Source: CAYVQF01 sp964454015 (GTDB lineage Bacteria; Myxococcota_A; Bradymonadia; UBA4248). From it: a stretch of 64,000 nt of DNA. Made by a program: the position numbers and the translations under genes. The stretch lies in assembly GCA_964454015.1 (NCBI GenBank), contig CAYVQF010000002.1, forward strand, positions 124,001 through 188,000. The letters run 5' to 3'. The notes beneath the pieces were generated by a model. It made no database searches, was not told where the DNA came from, and worked only from the letters and a program-made list of their open reading frames with translations. The number at the start of each line of letters is the position of its first letter. Positions within the stretch are counted from its first letter, which is position 1. Below, piece by piece: positions 8,993 through 17,591 of the stretch.

Positions 8993-9625
8993 ATGGGTGG
9001 AATTAAGCAAGCATTCGCCACCGGTGGAATCTGGATGTACTTGATTCTGGGCGTGTCGATTCTGGCGATGGGCGTCGTGATCGAACGTTTCGTGTTCATT
9101 TTCTTCCGCTACAACATCAATGCGCACGCGTTCATGGCGCAGATCCAGAAGTTGGTGATGGCCAACAACATCGATCGCGCCATCAAGCTCTGCAATGCGG
9201 CGCCGAGTGCGGCTCTGCCGCGGGTGATCAAGGCTGGTTTGACCCGGGCCAACAAGGGCGAGCTGGAGATTCAGAACGCCATTGAAGAGGCGAGCTTGGA
9301 GGTGGTGCCCTTGGTGATGAAGCGCACGCCTACCCTCGCTGCATTGGCGAACATTGCGACGTTGCTGGGACTGCTCGGGACGATTCTCGGTCTCATCGAT
9401 GCATTCCAGGCTTTGGAGACGGCGACGCCAGACAAACGGCAGGAGATGTTGGCACGCGGTATCTCGCTGGCCATGAACACGACGGCCTTTGGTTTGATCG
9501 TTGCGATCCCGACGCTCTTTGCGCATATGCTGTTGTCGTCGATGTCGCGCAAGATCGTCGAGGATATCGAGCAGTACGCCGTGAAGTTGGGCAACCTCCT
9601 GGTGAGTCGCACCAAGGGTGGTTGA
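8993..9625 (+). CDS. MotA/TolQ/ExbB-family proton channel protein, AglR-like
   Basis: The start is ATG 8993, nine bases after GGGAGGT; the longer frame from TTG 8903 lacks a ribosome site and would put about 30 residues before the first membrane helix. The 210-residue product has three predicted helices (about 13-32, 116-137, 162-182). The TolQ/ExbB signature is visible in helix 2 (TLLGLLGTILGLIDAF) and helix 3 (SLAMNTTAFGLIVAIP). Proteins of this family form the pentameric stator that uses the proton gradient. With the two ExbD-like proteins that follow, it reproduces the AglR-AglQ-AglS set that powers gliding and spore-coat transport in Myxococcus. TolQ or ExbB serving TonB is the alternative, but the TPR and GltG-like neighbours argue for an Agl-type motor. 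Confidence 0.9.
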   Translation: MGGIKQAFATGGIWMYLILGVSILAMGVVIERFVFIFFRYNINAHAFMAQIQKLVMANNIDRAIKLCNAAPSAALPRVIKAGLTRANKGELEIQNAIEEASLEVVPLVMKRTPTLAALANIATLLGLLGTILGLIDAFQALETATPDKRQEMLARGISLAMNTTAFGLIVAIPTLFAHMLLSSMSRKIVEDIEQYAVKLGNLLVSRTKGG

Positions 9626-9718
9626 GAAGCGCGCGCTTTTGAGATTGGCCCAATGTGATGCTGTGCTCGGGTTGGCCCGGGCATGGTTGGTTGAGGACGA
9701 GCCTGATGGAGGCGATGG

Positions 9719-10375
9719 ATGGCGCGGTTCAAGAAGGAAGAAGAGAGCAATGAGCTGAGCCTGGTTCCAATCTTGAACTTGGTGCTCATCCTTATTCCGC
9801 TTCTGTTGTTGAGTGTCGTGTTTCTTGAGATCACTGTCATTAACGTGACGATGCCCCAGCGTTCTGCTGGTGCCGCACCGCCTTCTGGTGAGCCTCCGAA
9901 GCGACTGCAGATTATGATCAGCCGCGAAGGCTTCTGGGTCATCAAGGGTGATCGGGCCCTGCCGCCGGTGCCGGAGTGCACTGGGCGCGGCGGTCAGCAG
10001 GTTACGGTGTGTCTGCTCGAGCCTGACGCAGAGCTCGAGGTGGAGAAGTACAATTGGTTGGCCCTGTATAACACCTTGATTGAGCTCAAGGCCGATCCCC
10101 AATGGGCCGAGCATGAGCAGGTCGAATTGGTGGCAGGTCCCGACATACCTTTTGGTGTTCTGGTGAAGGCGATGGATGTGACCCGCTATCAACTCGTCGC
10201 CCCCGATATGGACGACGCGATCAAGGGTTCGTCTTTCACCTCGGTGGACGAGATGAACAGTGCTATCGCCGTTCGTGTCGAGTCCATTGATCCTGATAGC
10301 GGTGTGAGCGCAGTGCGCCCCCTAGGCCTATTCCCACTGGTGGTCTTGGGCTTGCCGACGACGACTACCCAATAG
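9719..10375 (+). CDS. ExbD/TolR-family protein lacking the membrane Asp, AglQ/AglS-like
   Basis: The 218-residue product starts at ATG 9719 with TGGAGG six bases upstream. A single membrane helix (about residues 16-38) is followed by a periplasmic domain with the ExbD-type end PFGVLVKAMDVTR. In ExbD, TolR and AglQ an aspartate near the start of the helix carries protons. The aligned position here is Asn20 (LSLVPILN), whereas the next gene has Asp46 in LSLNSMMD. The two therefore look like a functionally unequal pair around one channel. The gene lies 93 bases after the ExbB-like gene and 21 bases before its partner. Confidence 0.88.
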   Translation: MARFKKEEESNELSLVPILNLVLILIPLLLLSVVFLEITVINVTMPQRSAGAAPPSGEPPKRLQIMISREGFWVIKGDRALPPVPECTGRGGQQVTVCLLEPDAELEVEKYNWLALYNTLIELKADPQWAEHEQVELVAGPDIPFGVLVKAMDVTRYQLVAPDMDDAIKGSSFTSVDEMNSAIAVRVESIDPDSGVSAVRPLGLFPLVVLGLPTTTTQ

Positions 10376-10396
10376 TTCATGGTGTGGAGGCAGTGA

Positions 10397-10996
10397 ATGA
10401 GTTCACCAGAAATGCATGATTTCGACGCCGAAGCGGCGGAGCTGCGGAAGCGCCTGAAGAAAAAGCAAAAAGCCAATCGCAAGGCCCGCTCAACCCCTCC
10501 CGAGGCGACATTGAGCCTCAACTCGATGATGGACATGATGACCATCATCTTGGTCTTCTTGCTCAAGAGCTATGGCCAGGAGCCCATCAAGGTCCTGCCT
10601 AAGACCGACTTGGCATTCAGTACTTCTGAGATCATGCCAAAAGACATGACGGTTATCACCATCACGCAAGAGAGCATCGTGATGATGGAGCAGGAAATCG
10701 TCAAGTTGGAAGATCGAAAAGTGCCGAAGACCGATAAGAAGGGAGGCGAGGGTGGTCTCATCATCCAAACGCTGGAGACTGCGTTGCGCGACGAAGTGGA
10801 GAAGCAAAAGAATTTTGCGCGCATGACGGGTTCAGAGTTTGAGGGAGAGATGACCATCGTCGCTGACCAAGGGACGCCTTATCGATTGATCGCCGAAGTC
10901 ATGCAGACGGCGATCGCCTCAGAGTTCAAGAAGTTCAGGTTTGCTGTCATCAAAGACGTAATGGTGCGAAGTGGTCTATCGGCTGCGGCGCTGTGA
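10397..10996 (+). CDS. ExbD/TolR-family protein with conserved membrane Asp, AglS/AglQ-like
   Basis: The 199-residue product starts at ATG 10397, six bases after TGGAGG. A basic cytoplasmic N-terminus (residues 16-31, mostly Lys/Arg) precedes a membrane helix with the proton-carrying Asp46 (SMMDMMTIILVFLLKSY). The periplasmic part ends with an ExbD-like fold (QGTPYRLIAEVMQTA). It should assemble with the ExbB-like channel and the Asp-less ExbD-like protein. It is the last gene before a 145-base gap that contains a tandem TTGAC repeat ahead of the GltG-like gene. Confidence 0.9.
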   Translation: MSSPEMHDFDAEAAELRKRLKKKQKANRKARSTPPEATLSLNSMMDMMTIILVFLLKSYGQEPIKVLPKTDLAFSTSEIMPKDMTVITITQESIVMMEQEIVKLEDRKVPKTDKKGGEGGLIIQTLETALRDEVEKQKNFARMTGSEFEGEMTIVADQGTPYRLIAEVMQTAIASEFKKFRFAVIKDVMVRSGLSAAAL

Positions 10997-11005
10997 GCGG
11001 CGATT

Positions 11006-11026
11006 TTGACATGGGATTTGACCTGG
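11006..11026 (+). repeat. tandem TTGACMTGG repeat (copy A)
   Basis: TTGACATGG (11006-11014) and TTGACCTGG (11018-11026) repeat with a 12-base period in the gap before the GltG-like gene. The same arrangement occurs at 24062-24082, with 19 of 23 bases shared. TTGACA with TGTAAG 17 bases further on could also be a weak promoter. Confidence 0.45.
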
Positions 11027-11141
11027 AATGTAAGCTGCGCTTGGCTCGTTTTCATGTCTGACGTCGTTGCGTCGCGCCGGTCGAAGTGGCTGAACACGCA
11101 GCTTAGTGAAAGCGGTTTAAGCGGAGACGAGGAGTTCGACC

Positions 11142-12551
11142 ATGTCGGGTCAGCCCACCAAGTTGCTAAGGATAGGCGTTTTTCAGGGCGAACGCTGTAT
11201 TGAAGAGCGCCTGGTGCGACGTGTCGGTCCGGTCTCCATTGGGCAGAACTTGACCAACACCTTCGTGGTGCCGGCGTCGGCCATGCCCAAGAGCCATACA
11301 CTGTTCGATTTCTACGCTGCCAAGGGCGTATACGCGCTGCGCATCACCGATCGGATGGGTGGTAGGATCAGCCTCGGGGGCGCGGACGTCCTCGATCTGA
11401 CCAGACTGCGCAACTCGCCCCATGCGAAAGTCGTCGGCGATGGCTACGAGATCGTCCTGACGGAGATGGCGCGCGGTAAGATCACCCTGGGTGATACGCG
11501 CATCCTGTTTCAGTTCGTGACGCCGCCATCGACGGCTTCACGCCTTCTCCCGACTGCCCTGGGTGGGGGCGTGGTTGCAGGCTTCAGTGCCTTCCTTGGG
11601 CCGGCGATCTTAGTGACTTTGGCCACCTCGGCCATCGTTCACATCGCCCCCCTGTTTTATGTCATGCTTCAGGATTGGCCGGAACCTGAGGGGTATTATG
11701 AAATCCCCGATTGGTACCTGGATAAGAGCGCTCAAGTGGTGAATGAAGATGAGGACGAGGACAAGGATAAGGACGAGAATCTAGACAAGGACGGCGATAT
11801 CCCGACAGATGTACCGACGGACACGCCGACGGAGGGGCCCGAGGAGGTCAAGGCAGCCCCCGATGCCAAGCCGCAGAAGTCGGCTATGTCTCCTTCGGAA
11901 GCGGCCGCACAAAAAAGTTTTCGCAAGACCGAAGGGAAGAAGATCGCAGGGGCGGTCTTTGGCGTGGAAGGTGATGGTTCCATTGGTGCAGCGATCGCAT
12001 CAGACATCGTGGGCGCCAATTCGACCATCAGCGCCTTGGACAACCTGAGCGCGACGGATATTGGTGGGCCGGGTCGTGCAGGCATGGGGCTCGGCCTGGG
12101 AGAGGGCTTGGGCCAAGGGGGCAGTGCGACGGGCGAGCCTGGTCTGAAGACGGTGGGTGGAGAGGCAGGGAGAACCGAGATCGTTGGTACGAAGCCCGTT
12201 GCCGCAGAGACGACCAAGCGGGCGCAGGCAGAGGTGAAGATCAAGGAAGACACCAGGATGCCAGATGCGCTTGGAGCTGGCGACAAGAAGGGGATCGAGG
12301 CGATCTTCAGCCGCAACAAGTCCCAGGTCGAGGCGTGTTACCGGAGGGTGTTGCAGAAGCATGGCGAGCAACCCGGTCGCTTTGTGTTGGCTGTGACCAT
12401 TGGCACGGATGGCAGTGTGATGAAGACGGCCGTCACCCAGGACGAGATCGGGAAGGGACTGGCCGAGTGTGTGGAAACGCGCGTCAAACGCTGGAAGTTT
12501 CCGAACCTCGAGAAAGCCACCACCATCCACAAACGCTGGATTTTTGGCTGA
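11142..12551 (+). CDS. GltG/PglI-like protein: FHA-like domain, membrane helix, AgmX/TonB-like C-terminus
   Basis: The 469-residue product starts at ATG 11142 after a GAGGAG ribosome site. Residues about 5-125 form a beta-rich, FHA-like cytoplasmic domain; about 143-177 is a membrane segment; then come an acidic Asp/Glu/Lys stretch, Thr-Pro repeats and a Gly-rich linker (GMGLGLGEGLGQGG). Residues about 375-469 form an AgmX/PglI-type TonB-like domain with a paired-Cys pattern (VEACYRRVL and LAECVETRVKRWKF). In Myxococcus, GltG, NfsG and GltJ span the inner membrane in this way and link the AglRQS motor to periplasmic and outer-membrane partners. The position right behind the motor genes supports this. 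It could be a TonB-like energiser for another process, but no TonB receptor is nearby. Confidence 0.82.
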   Translation: MSGQPTKLLRIGVFQGERCIEERLVRRVGPVSIGQNLTNTFVVPASAMPKSHTLFDFYAAKGVYALRITDRMGGRISLGGADVLDLTRLRNSPHAKVVGDGYEIVLTEMARGKITLGDTRILFQFVTPPSTASRLLPTALGGGVVAGFSAFLGPAILVTLATSAIVHIAPLFYVMLQDWPEPEGYYEIPDWYLDKSAQVVNEDEDEDKDKDENLDKDGDIPTDVPTDTPTEGPEEVKAAPDAKPQKSAMSPSEAAAQKSFRKTEGKKIAGAVFGVEGDGSIGAAIASDIVGANSTISALDNLSATDIGGPGRAGMGLGLGEGLGQGGSATGEPGLKTVGGEAGRTEIVGTKPVAAETTKRAQAEVKIKEDTRMPDALGAGDKKGIEAIFSRNKSQVEACYRRVLQKHGEQPGRFVLAVTIGTDGSVMKTAVTQDEIGKGLAECVETRVKRWKFPNLEKATTIHKRWIFG

Positions 12552-12764
12552 TCGGAGCGTTGACAGATTCAGACGCGTCCTTGTTGTCTTGTTAGGCAAA
12601 TTCTGGCTTCGATCTGTTACGTTCTTCACCTCGTAGGATACGAAGGGGTGAGGGTGTGAATGGTCAGTCTGCGGCGATGATGAACGGCCGTTTACACTAG
12701 GTGCTGGGGGCGACGCTTGGTGTTACCAGAGGCGTATTTGCTCTTTGGCCATGGATTTGATACG

Positions 12765-12781
12765 TTGGTTTGAGTTTTGCT
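12765..12781 (+). promoter_or_regulatory. candidate sigma-54 promoter for the polysaccharide-export operon
   Basis: TTGG (12765-12768) and TTGCT (12777-12781) put GG and GC exactly ten bases apart, with a G at the seventh -24 position. The CAC of the -24 element is not conserved. ATG 12825 lies 44 bases downstream. Confidence 0.35.
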
Positions 12782-12824
12782 GTGGGCAACGCGACGGCTT
12801 TGGGGGCGGAGATTGGAGTAGACA

Positions 12825-13406
12825 ATGGCTAAGAAGCGTTTGCTAACAAATTTGGCGGTGTTCTTTTTGTGGTTTGGGTGCGGTGTGGGCATTGCGTGGG
12901 CTCAAGATCTCCCCGTAACGACGGCGATTCCTGGTCTGATGTCGGATCAAGAAATCCACGCTTTGTCGAGCGCCGAGAGAAGTGGACAGGTGGCGTCGGC
13001 CATCGAGGGGATGAAAGGTGTCCTCGCGCGCGGATTGAAGATGCTTGAGAAGACCCGCAATGAAGAGAGAGATGTGCTCAAGCTGAATTGTATCAACGAG
13101 AAGCTTTCGTCGATCAAAGGTTTTTTAAAGGTGGGCGAGCGCGCGGCCATGGCTCAAGGTGAGGCCTCTTCCCGCGGAGATAGCGCCGATGAAGTCCACC
13201 AGATGAAGTTGGTCATGCTTGCTGCGGCGAGGGTTCAGGCTTTAGCAGAGGAAATGGAAGCCTGTGCTGGTGAAGTGGTTCAGTATAGTGGCCCAACGCG
13301 ATTGGATCTCGAAGTTGATGAAACAGTTCGCACAGACAGCCCGGTAGACATCGACACGGGAGATGTGCCACTGTGGCCTTTACCTGACGTATCTCCCTTT
13401 CAGTAG
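12825..13406 (+). CDS. secreted helical protein ahead of the polysaccharide exporter
   Basis: The 193-residue product has a signal peptide (about residues 1-26, ending AWAQ). The mature part is mostly helical, rich in Glu, Lys and Ala, with two conserved-looking Cys residues, and ends in an acidic Pro-rich tail. No catalytic motif is seen and I do not recognise the family. It is the first gene of a block with the Wzp-like barrel (27 bases downstream), the OPX lipoprotein and the Wzc-like protein, so a periplasmic role in polysaccharide export is a reasonable inference. Confidence 0.7.
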   Translation: MAKKRLLTNLAVFFLWFGCGVGIAWAQDLPVTTAIPGLMSDQEIHALSSAERSGQVASAIEGMKGVLARGLKMLEKTRNEERDVLKLNCINEKLSSIKGFLKVGERAAMAQGEASSRGDSADEVHQMKLVMLAAARVQALAEEMEACAGEVVQYSGPTRLDLEVDETVRTDSPVDIDTGDVPLWPLPDVSPFQ

Positions 13407-13433
13407 GCGCAGGTTGGCTGTAAAGGCAACGTG

Positions 13434-14705
13434 ATGATGCAATCGGCGACGTTCCCAGTATGGGCGAAGGTACTGATCATTTTGGTGACTGTGGCGATGC
13501 CACAGGCGCTCAATGGCGAGGGTGTGCCAGAAGCCGAGGGGATTCGGACTGGTTCTTTTAGGCTGCACCCCGGTGTTTTCGTCCACGGTGGCTACGACAG
13601 CAACTGGGCTTATCGCGATAGTGCTGATGCCACTGATTTGGGCGTCTTCGTCGTTCGTCCAGGGCTCTCGTTTCGCACGGCCATCATCGATCCGGTGGCG
13701 ACCTCGTGGAACAATGTCTTGCGTTTTGGATGGGAGCAGTATCTTGGCAACCGCGGCGCTGAGGCGAGCTCTGGACCGGAAGTCGATGTCAGTTCTCAGG
13801 CCGAGTTCATGCGACAAGGCTTGTTCAAGGTCGGCGTCGGGGCGAGTTATGGCTTCGTGAACGGTCCGGCTGACGACTTCCAGCAGCGAAACTACACGCA
13901 TCATCTGTTCACGCCCCAGGTAGAGGGGACCTTGCAGCCAGAGGGCGGCAGTGTTTTCAACCAACGGATTGGTTACGCGTTGTTATTGAGGGATTATACT
14001 GATTTTGCGTCGCTTAACAGTTTTCAGCACAAATTCTGGGCGGTGACGCGATGGAGTTTTTTGCCCCAGACGGCGTTGGTGTTGAGATTGGAGCAGGGCA
14101 TCGTCCAGTATCCGACGAAAGTGAGGCGAATTTCCGAAGGATATGACGTTTCCTTTCGCTTGGAGAACATCAATTCGACACCGTTCAGGGTCACTGGTGG
14201 TCTGAGCGGGCTGATCTTCGACCGCATCAACCTCACGTTGCTGGGTGGCTATGGCTACACCTTCTACGATGAAGGTCCCAATGACCATTTGTTCCTGGCG
14301 TCGGTTGAAGCGGGCTACATGTTCACCAATGGTTCCAAGTTGAGCCTTGGTTATGTGCGCGATTTCGCCGACTCGACCTTTGGTAATTATTTCACCTTCC
14401 ATCGCGTCTATTTGGGTCTGATGGCGAGCTTTCTGCAGCGTTTCGAGATTGGGCTCAACGCCAAGGCGAATTTTCAAAGTTTTGCGGCGGTTACAGGGGT
14501 TGGGGAGCGTGAGGACACGATCATCGACGGAGAGGCGCTCGTTTCTTATGCCTTCGTCCCGGGTTTCAAGGCGGGCGTTACCTATCTCTTGCGGGGCAAT
14601 TTGACCGATTTCTCGACGCAGTTCACTGGACCCGAGGGCCCTCTGGAGAGTCGTTCGTCGTACATGAAGCATTTGGTCACGGTGAATCTCTCTTATGAGT
14701 TTTGA
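13434..14705 (+). CDS. outer-membrane beta-barrel, Wzp-like polysaccharide porin
   Basis: The 423-residue product is read from ATG 13434, seven bases after TAAAGG; GTG 13431 and ATG 13437 are equally close. A signal peptide (about residues 1-28) is followed by alternating beta strands with aromatic girdles, ending in Phe as outer-membrane barrels do (final NLSYEF). The OPX gene overlaps its end by 11 bases and encodes a short OPX with no outer-membrane-spanning helix. In Myxococcus such short OPX proteins work with separate Wzp barrels (WzpX, WzpS, WzpB), which fits this pair. The barrel function rests on pattern and context; substrate and strand number cannot be read here. Confidence 0.78.
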   Translation: MMQSATFPVWAKVLIILVTVAMPQALNGEGVPEAEGIRTGSFRLHPGVFVHGGYDSNWAYRDSADATDLGVFVVRPGLSFRTAIIDPVATSWNNVLRFGWEQYLGNRGAEASSGPEVDVSSQAEFMRQGLFKVGVGASYGFVNGPADDFQQRNYTHHLFTPQVEGTLQPEGGSVFNQRIGYALLLRDYTDFASLNSFQHKFWAVTRWSFLPQTALVLRLEQGIVQYPTKVRRISEGYDVSFRLENINSTPFRVTGGLSGLIFDRINLTLLGGYGYTFYDEGPNDHLFLASVEAGYMFTNGSKLSLGYVRDFADSTFGNYFTFHRVYLGLMASFLQRFEIGLNAKANFQSFAAVTGVGEREDTIIDGEALVSYAFVPGFKAGVTYLLRGNLTDFSTQFTGPEGPLESRSSYMKHLVTVNLSYEF

Positions 14706-15342
14706 TGGCGCGAGGGCGATGGCTGCTTTGGGGCGCAGCGGAAGATGGTTGGTCTTTGCCTGTTGCGGCGTCTTCTGTGCGTTGGGCTGTGGACCCCAGG
14801 CGACACCAGGGTGGCAGGAGCGGTTGAGCAGTTGCCCGAGTGGGAGTGAGATCGGTAGGATTTCGGCCTGGGATAAGCTCGACTTGCGCGTCTTTGGTGA
14901 GCCAGAGATGACAGGCGTCTACGAGGTTTCGCCGCTGGGATGGATCACCTTTCCTCATGTAGGTGAGGTTGAGGTTGCGGGTTTGCGCTGTGACGAGGTG
15001 GAGCGTCTGCTACGGCAGTCTTTGGGGGAGACCTATCTGCGGAACCCCTCGGTGGTCTGTTCCAACATGGAGATTTCGCGGACAGCAGTGACGGTGGATG
15101 GTCAAGTTCGCAGCCCTGGAGTTGTGGATTTTCGGCCAGGGCTGATGTTGACGGACGCCATCGCCCAGTCAGGTGGGGTTACGCCGCGGGCGCGGGCCAA
15201 CGCGATGGTGATCACCCGCAAGATCGGCGAGGGCGTGACCGAGGCAGTGGTGGTGCCCTACGAAGACATCGTCAGTGCGAAGGCGACCAACGTTTGCATG
15301 CACCCTGGAGATCTGGTTTACGTTCCGGAGACGGTCTTTTAG
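14695..15342 (+). CDS. short OPX (Wza-like) polysaccharide export lipoprotein
   Basis: The 215-residue lipoprotein has a signal ending in a Cys-preceded lipobox (CALGC). Residues about 50-120 form the polysaccharide-export domain (RISAWDKLDLRVFGEPEMTG) and about 125-180 an SLBB domain (VTVDGQVRSPGVVDF). The protein stops soon after the SLBB domain, so it lacks the C-terminal helix that crosses the outer membrane in E. coli Wza (359 residues as mature protein). It would need a partner barrel, which is the gene just upstream. The start ATG 14695 overlaps that gene, suggesting translational coupling. The downstream Wzc-like gene begins 32 bases after the stop. Confidence 0.9.
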   Translation: MSFDGARAMAALGRSGRWLVFACCGVFCALGCGPQATPGWQERLSSCPSGSEIGRISAWDKLDLRVFGEPEMTGVYEVSPLGWITFPHVGEVEVAGLRCDEVERLLRQSLGETYLRNPSVVCSNMEISRTAVTVDGQVRSPGVVDFRPGLMLTDAIAQSGGVTPRARANAMVITRKIGEGVTEAVVVPYEDIVSAKATNVCMHPGDLVYVPETVF

Positions 15343-15374
15343 GTCGGCTAGCGTCGTTCTAGGCAGAGGGTGGC

Positions 15375-17555
15375 ATGGAGATCAGCCCAGGGGAGCACGA
15401 GGAACAGAGTCTGCCGCTGCGTGAGTATTGGAATCTTTTGCTCCGTCGGCTATGGACGGTGATCCTCGTTTTTGCATTGGTGGTGGCCAGCGTTGGCTTG
15501 TACACGTTCAAACAAGAGCGGATCTATGAGGCCAAAGCGACGGTGATCATCGATCCAGAGCCGGCGAAAGTGCGGCCCATAGACGATGGCAATTACCAAC
15601 CCGTGTGGTCTCCTCGGGACACCTATTTCGAGACGCAGCTTCACGTCATCAAGTCGAGGCATGTGGCGCAGCGGGTGGTGGTGGAACAAGGCTTGGCGGA
15701 GAACCTCGATTTTCTGGGGCTCAGTGAGATCGAGGCTGAGGAGGCCTTAGCGGATGCGTTGGCGCGGGTGGATCCCGTCTCGCGTCTGTTGTCGATGGTG
15801 ACGGTTGAACCTTTACCAGATACCCGGATGGTGACCATTAGCGTGCAGCATGCCAACGCGGAGCTGGCGGCAGAGTTGGCCAATGCGGTGGCTGAGGCTT
15901 ATCAGGATCAGAACACGGAGCATCGGGTCCGGGCTTTGGCGGATGCCTTCCATTGGTTGGAGGCCCAATACAAGTCTTATGAGGCGCGACTCAATGAGTC
16001 AGGGCAGGCGTTGACACAGTTCAAGGAGGAGAATCCACTGCTCTTTACCAGTCCTCAGGAACAGCAACTGCTTACGAGTGCTCGTCTCCAGGAGTTGACC
16101 ACGCGCCTGGTGGCAGTGGAGGCGACCCGACGGCAGTTGGGTCATCAGTTGGAAGAGTTGAAGCGCTTCAAGGTGACGAGTACGGGCGTAGGTGGGTTGG
16201 CCTTTTTGGCAGAGGGGGCCAACGTCAACGATTTGGTGCGCCGTTTCATCGACCTGCAGCAAGAGGAGCAAGTATTGCTCTTGACCTATCTGGAGGGCTC
16301 GCAGCAGGTGCAGGCTGTGCGTGGCCAGATCACTTTGGTGAGTCAGGCGATTCAGAGTGAGGTGGAGAGCATTCGGCGCGGCTATCAGGGTCGTTACGAT
16401 GCGCACCTACGGGCTGAGAGAGATCTTCGGGCGCAGGTGTCCGAGGTCAAGGCAGAAGCACTCAAGCTGGACCAACTCAAGCTGCTCTACGAGCAGGTCG
16501 AGAGTCAGAAAGAGGAACAGCAACGGCTCTTCGAGTTGGTGCAGCGGCGCTTGAACGAGGTCAGCCTCAGCCGTTTGTTGGAGTCGAACAACATCAGGAT
16601 ACTCGATAGAGCGACGACGCCCGGTGCGCCCGTGCGGCCAAGGGTTTTCTTCAACATGCTGCTGGCGGTGGTCCTGGGTGTGGTGTTGGGTGTGGCGTTG
16701 GCCTTTTTGATGGAGATGCTGGACACGACGGTCAAGTCGCAGGAGGACATCGAGCGCAAGCTGCAGATGCCCTTTTTGGGTGTGATCCCGGCCAGTGGCC
16801 GGACAGAGCGGCGACAGCGCCAGTGGATGGAAGGAGAGGACGCGCCGAATCCCTACTTGCATATCGTGCATTATCCGAAGTCGAGTGTTGCCGAGTGTGC
16901 TCGGACCATACGCACCAACCTGATGTTCATGACCCCAGGGCGTCAGCTCGATGTACTCTTGGTGACCTCACCGAGTCCGTTAGAGGGCAAGACGACGACG
17001 GTGGTCAATCTTTCGGTGGCGATGGCTCAGTCTAGCCTCAAGACCATCGTGCTCGAGGCCGACATGCGGCGCCCGCGCTTGGCGAAAGCCTTGGGGATAA
17101 AGGAAAGTAAAGGCATCTCCACGGTTTTGACGGGTACATCCAGCCTGGACGAAGCGATCCAGCCAACGCAAGTCGCGGGTCTCGACATCTTGCCGTGCGG
17201 ACCGATCCCACCCAACCCTGCAGAGTTGTTTCACACGCAGGGGTTCAAGGCTTTGCTCGCTGAGTTGCGGGAGCGTTACGATCGGGTGGTAATCGATAGT
17301 CCCCCGGTGATCGCCGTGACGGACGCGTTGATTCTGGCGCAGCAGTGTGATGGCGTGGTGATCATTTCACGGGCGGGATCTACCCAGTTGGCTTTGTTGA
17401 CGCGCACCAAGCAGCTCCTCGAGGGGATCAATGCGCCCCTGGTTGGCGTCATCCTCAACGGGGTGAACCTGGAGAATAGGCACTACGGTGGTACCTACTA
17501 TTACTATCGGCAGTACGGTGAGCTCTATGAAGAAGATGGGCAGTCGGTCCCTTAG
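15375..17555 (+). CDS. Wzc-like polysaccharide co-polymerase with BY-kinase domain
   Basis: The 726-residue inner-membrane protein has a first membrane helix at about 25-43, a Wzz-type domain, a long periplasmic coiled coil (about 190-400) and a second helix at about 423-447. The cytoplasmic bacterial tyrosine-kinase domain has Walker A SPLEGKTTT (near 536), Walker A' EADMRRPR (near 559) and Walker B VVIDSPPV (near 637). The C-terminus carries a tyrosine cluster (YGGTYYYYRQYGELY), the usual autophosphorylation site that controls oligomer cycling and chain length. It completes a Wzp-OPX-Wzc trans-envelope exporter. No glycosyltransferases, Wzx or Wzy are in the window, so the polymer is made by genes elsewhere. 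Confidence 0.93.
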   Translation: MEISPGEHEEQSLPLREYWNLLLRRLWTVILVFALVVASVGLYTFKQERIYEAKATVIIDPEPAKVRPIDDGNYQPVWSPRDTYFETQLHVIKSRHVAQRVVVEQGLAENLDFLGLSEIEAEEALADALARVDPVSRLLSMVTVEPLPDTRMVTISVQHANAELAAELANAVAEAYQDQNTEHRVRALADAFHWLEAQYKSYEARLNESGQALTQFKEENPLLFTSPQEQQLLTSARLQELTTRLVAVEATRRQLGHQLEELKRFKVTSTGVGGLAFLAEGANVNDLVRRFIDLQQEEQVLLLTYLEGSQQVQAVRGQITLVSQAIQSEVESIRRGYQGRYDAHLRAERDLRAQVSEVKAEALKLDQLKLLYEQVESQKEEQQRLFELVQRRLNEVSLSRLLESNNIRILDRATTPGAPVRPRVFFNMLLAVVLGVVLGVALAFLMEMLDTTVKSQEDIERKLQMPFLGVIPASGRTERRQRQWMEGEDAPNPYLHIVHYPKSSVAECARTIRTNLMFMTPGRQLDVLLVTSPSPLEGKTTTVVNLSVAMAQSSLKTIVLEADMRRPRLAKALGIKESKGISTVLTGTSSLDEAIQPTQVAGLDILPCGPIPPNPAELFHTQGFKALLAELRERYDRVVIDSPPVIAVTDALILAQQCDGVVIISRAGSTQLALLTRTKQLLEGINAPLVGVILNGVNLENRHYGGTYYYYRQYGELYEEDGQSVP

Positions 17556-17591
17556 CTTGGGTTGACGCGGCGAGATGGGTGGCTGTGCGTC

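Noticed and set aside
8708..10192. 494-codon minus-strand frame across the motor genes
   Set aside because: It lies opposite ExbB/ExbD-family genes with strong family motifs; the predicted protein has no signal, domain or sensible composition.
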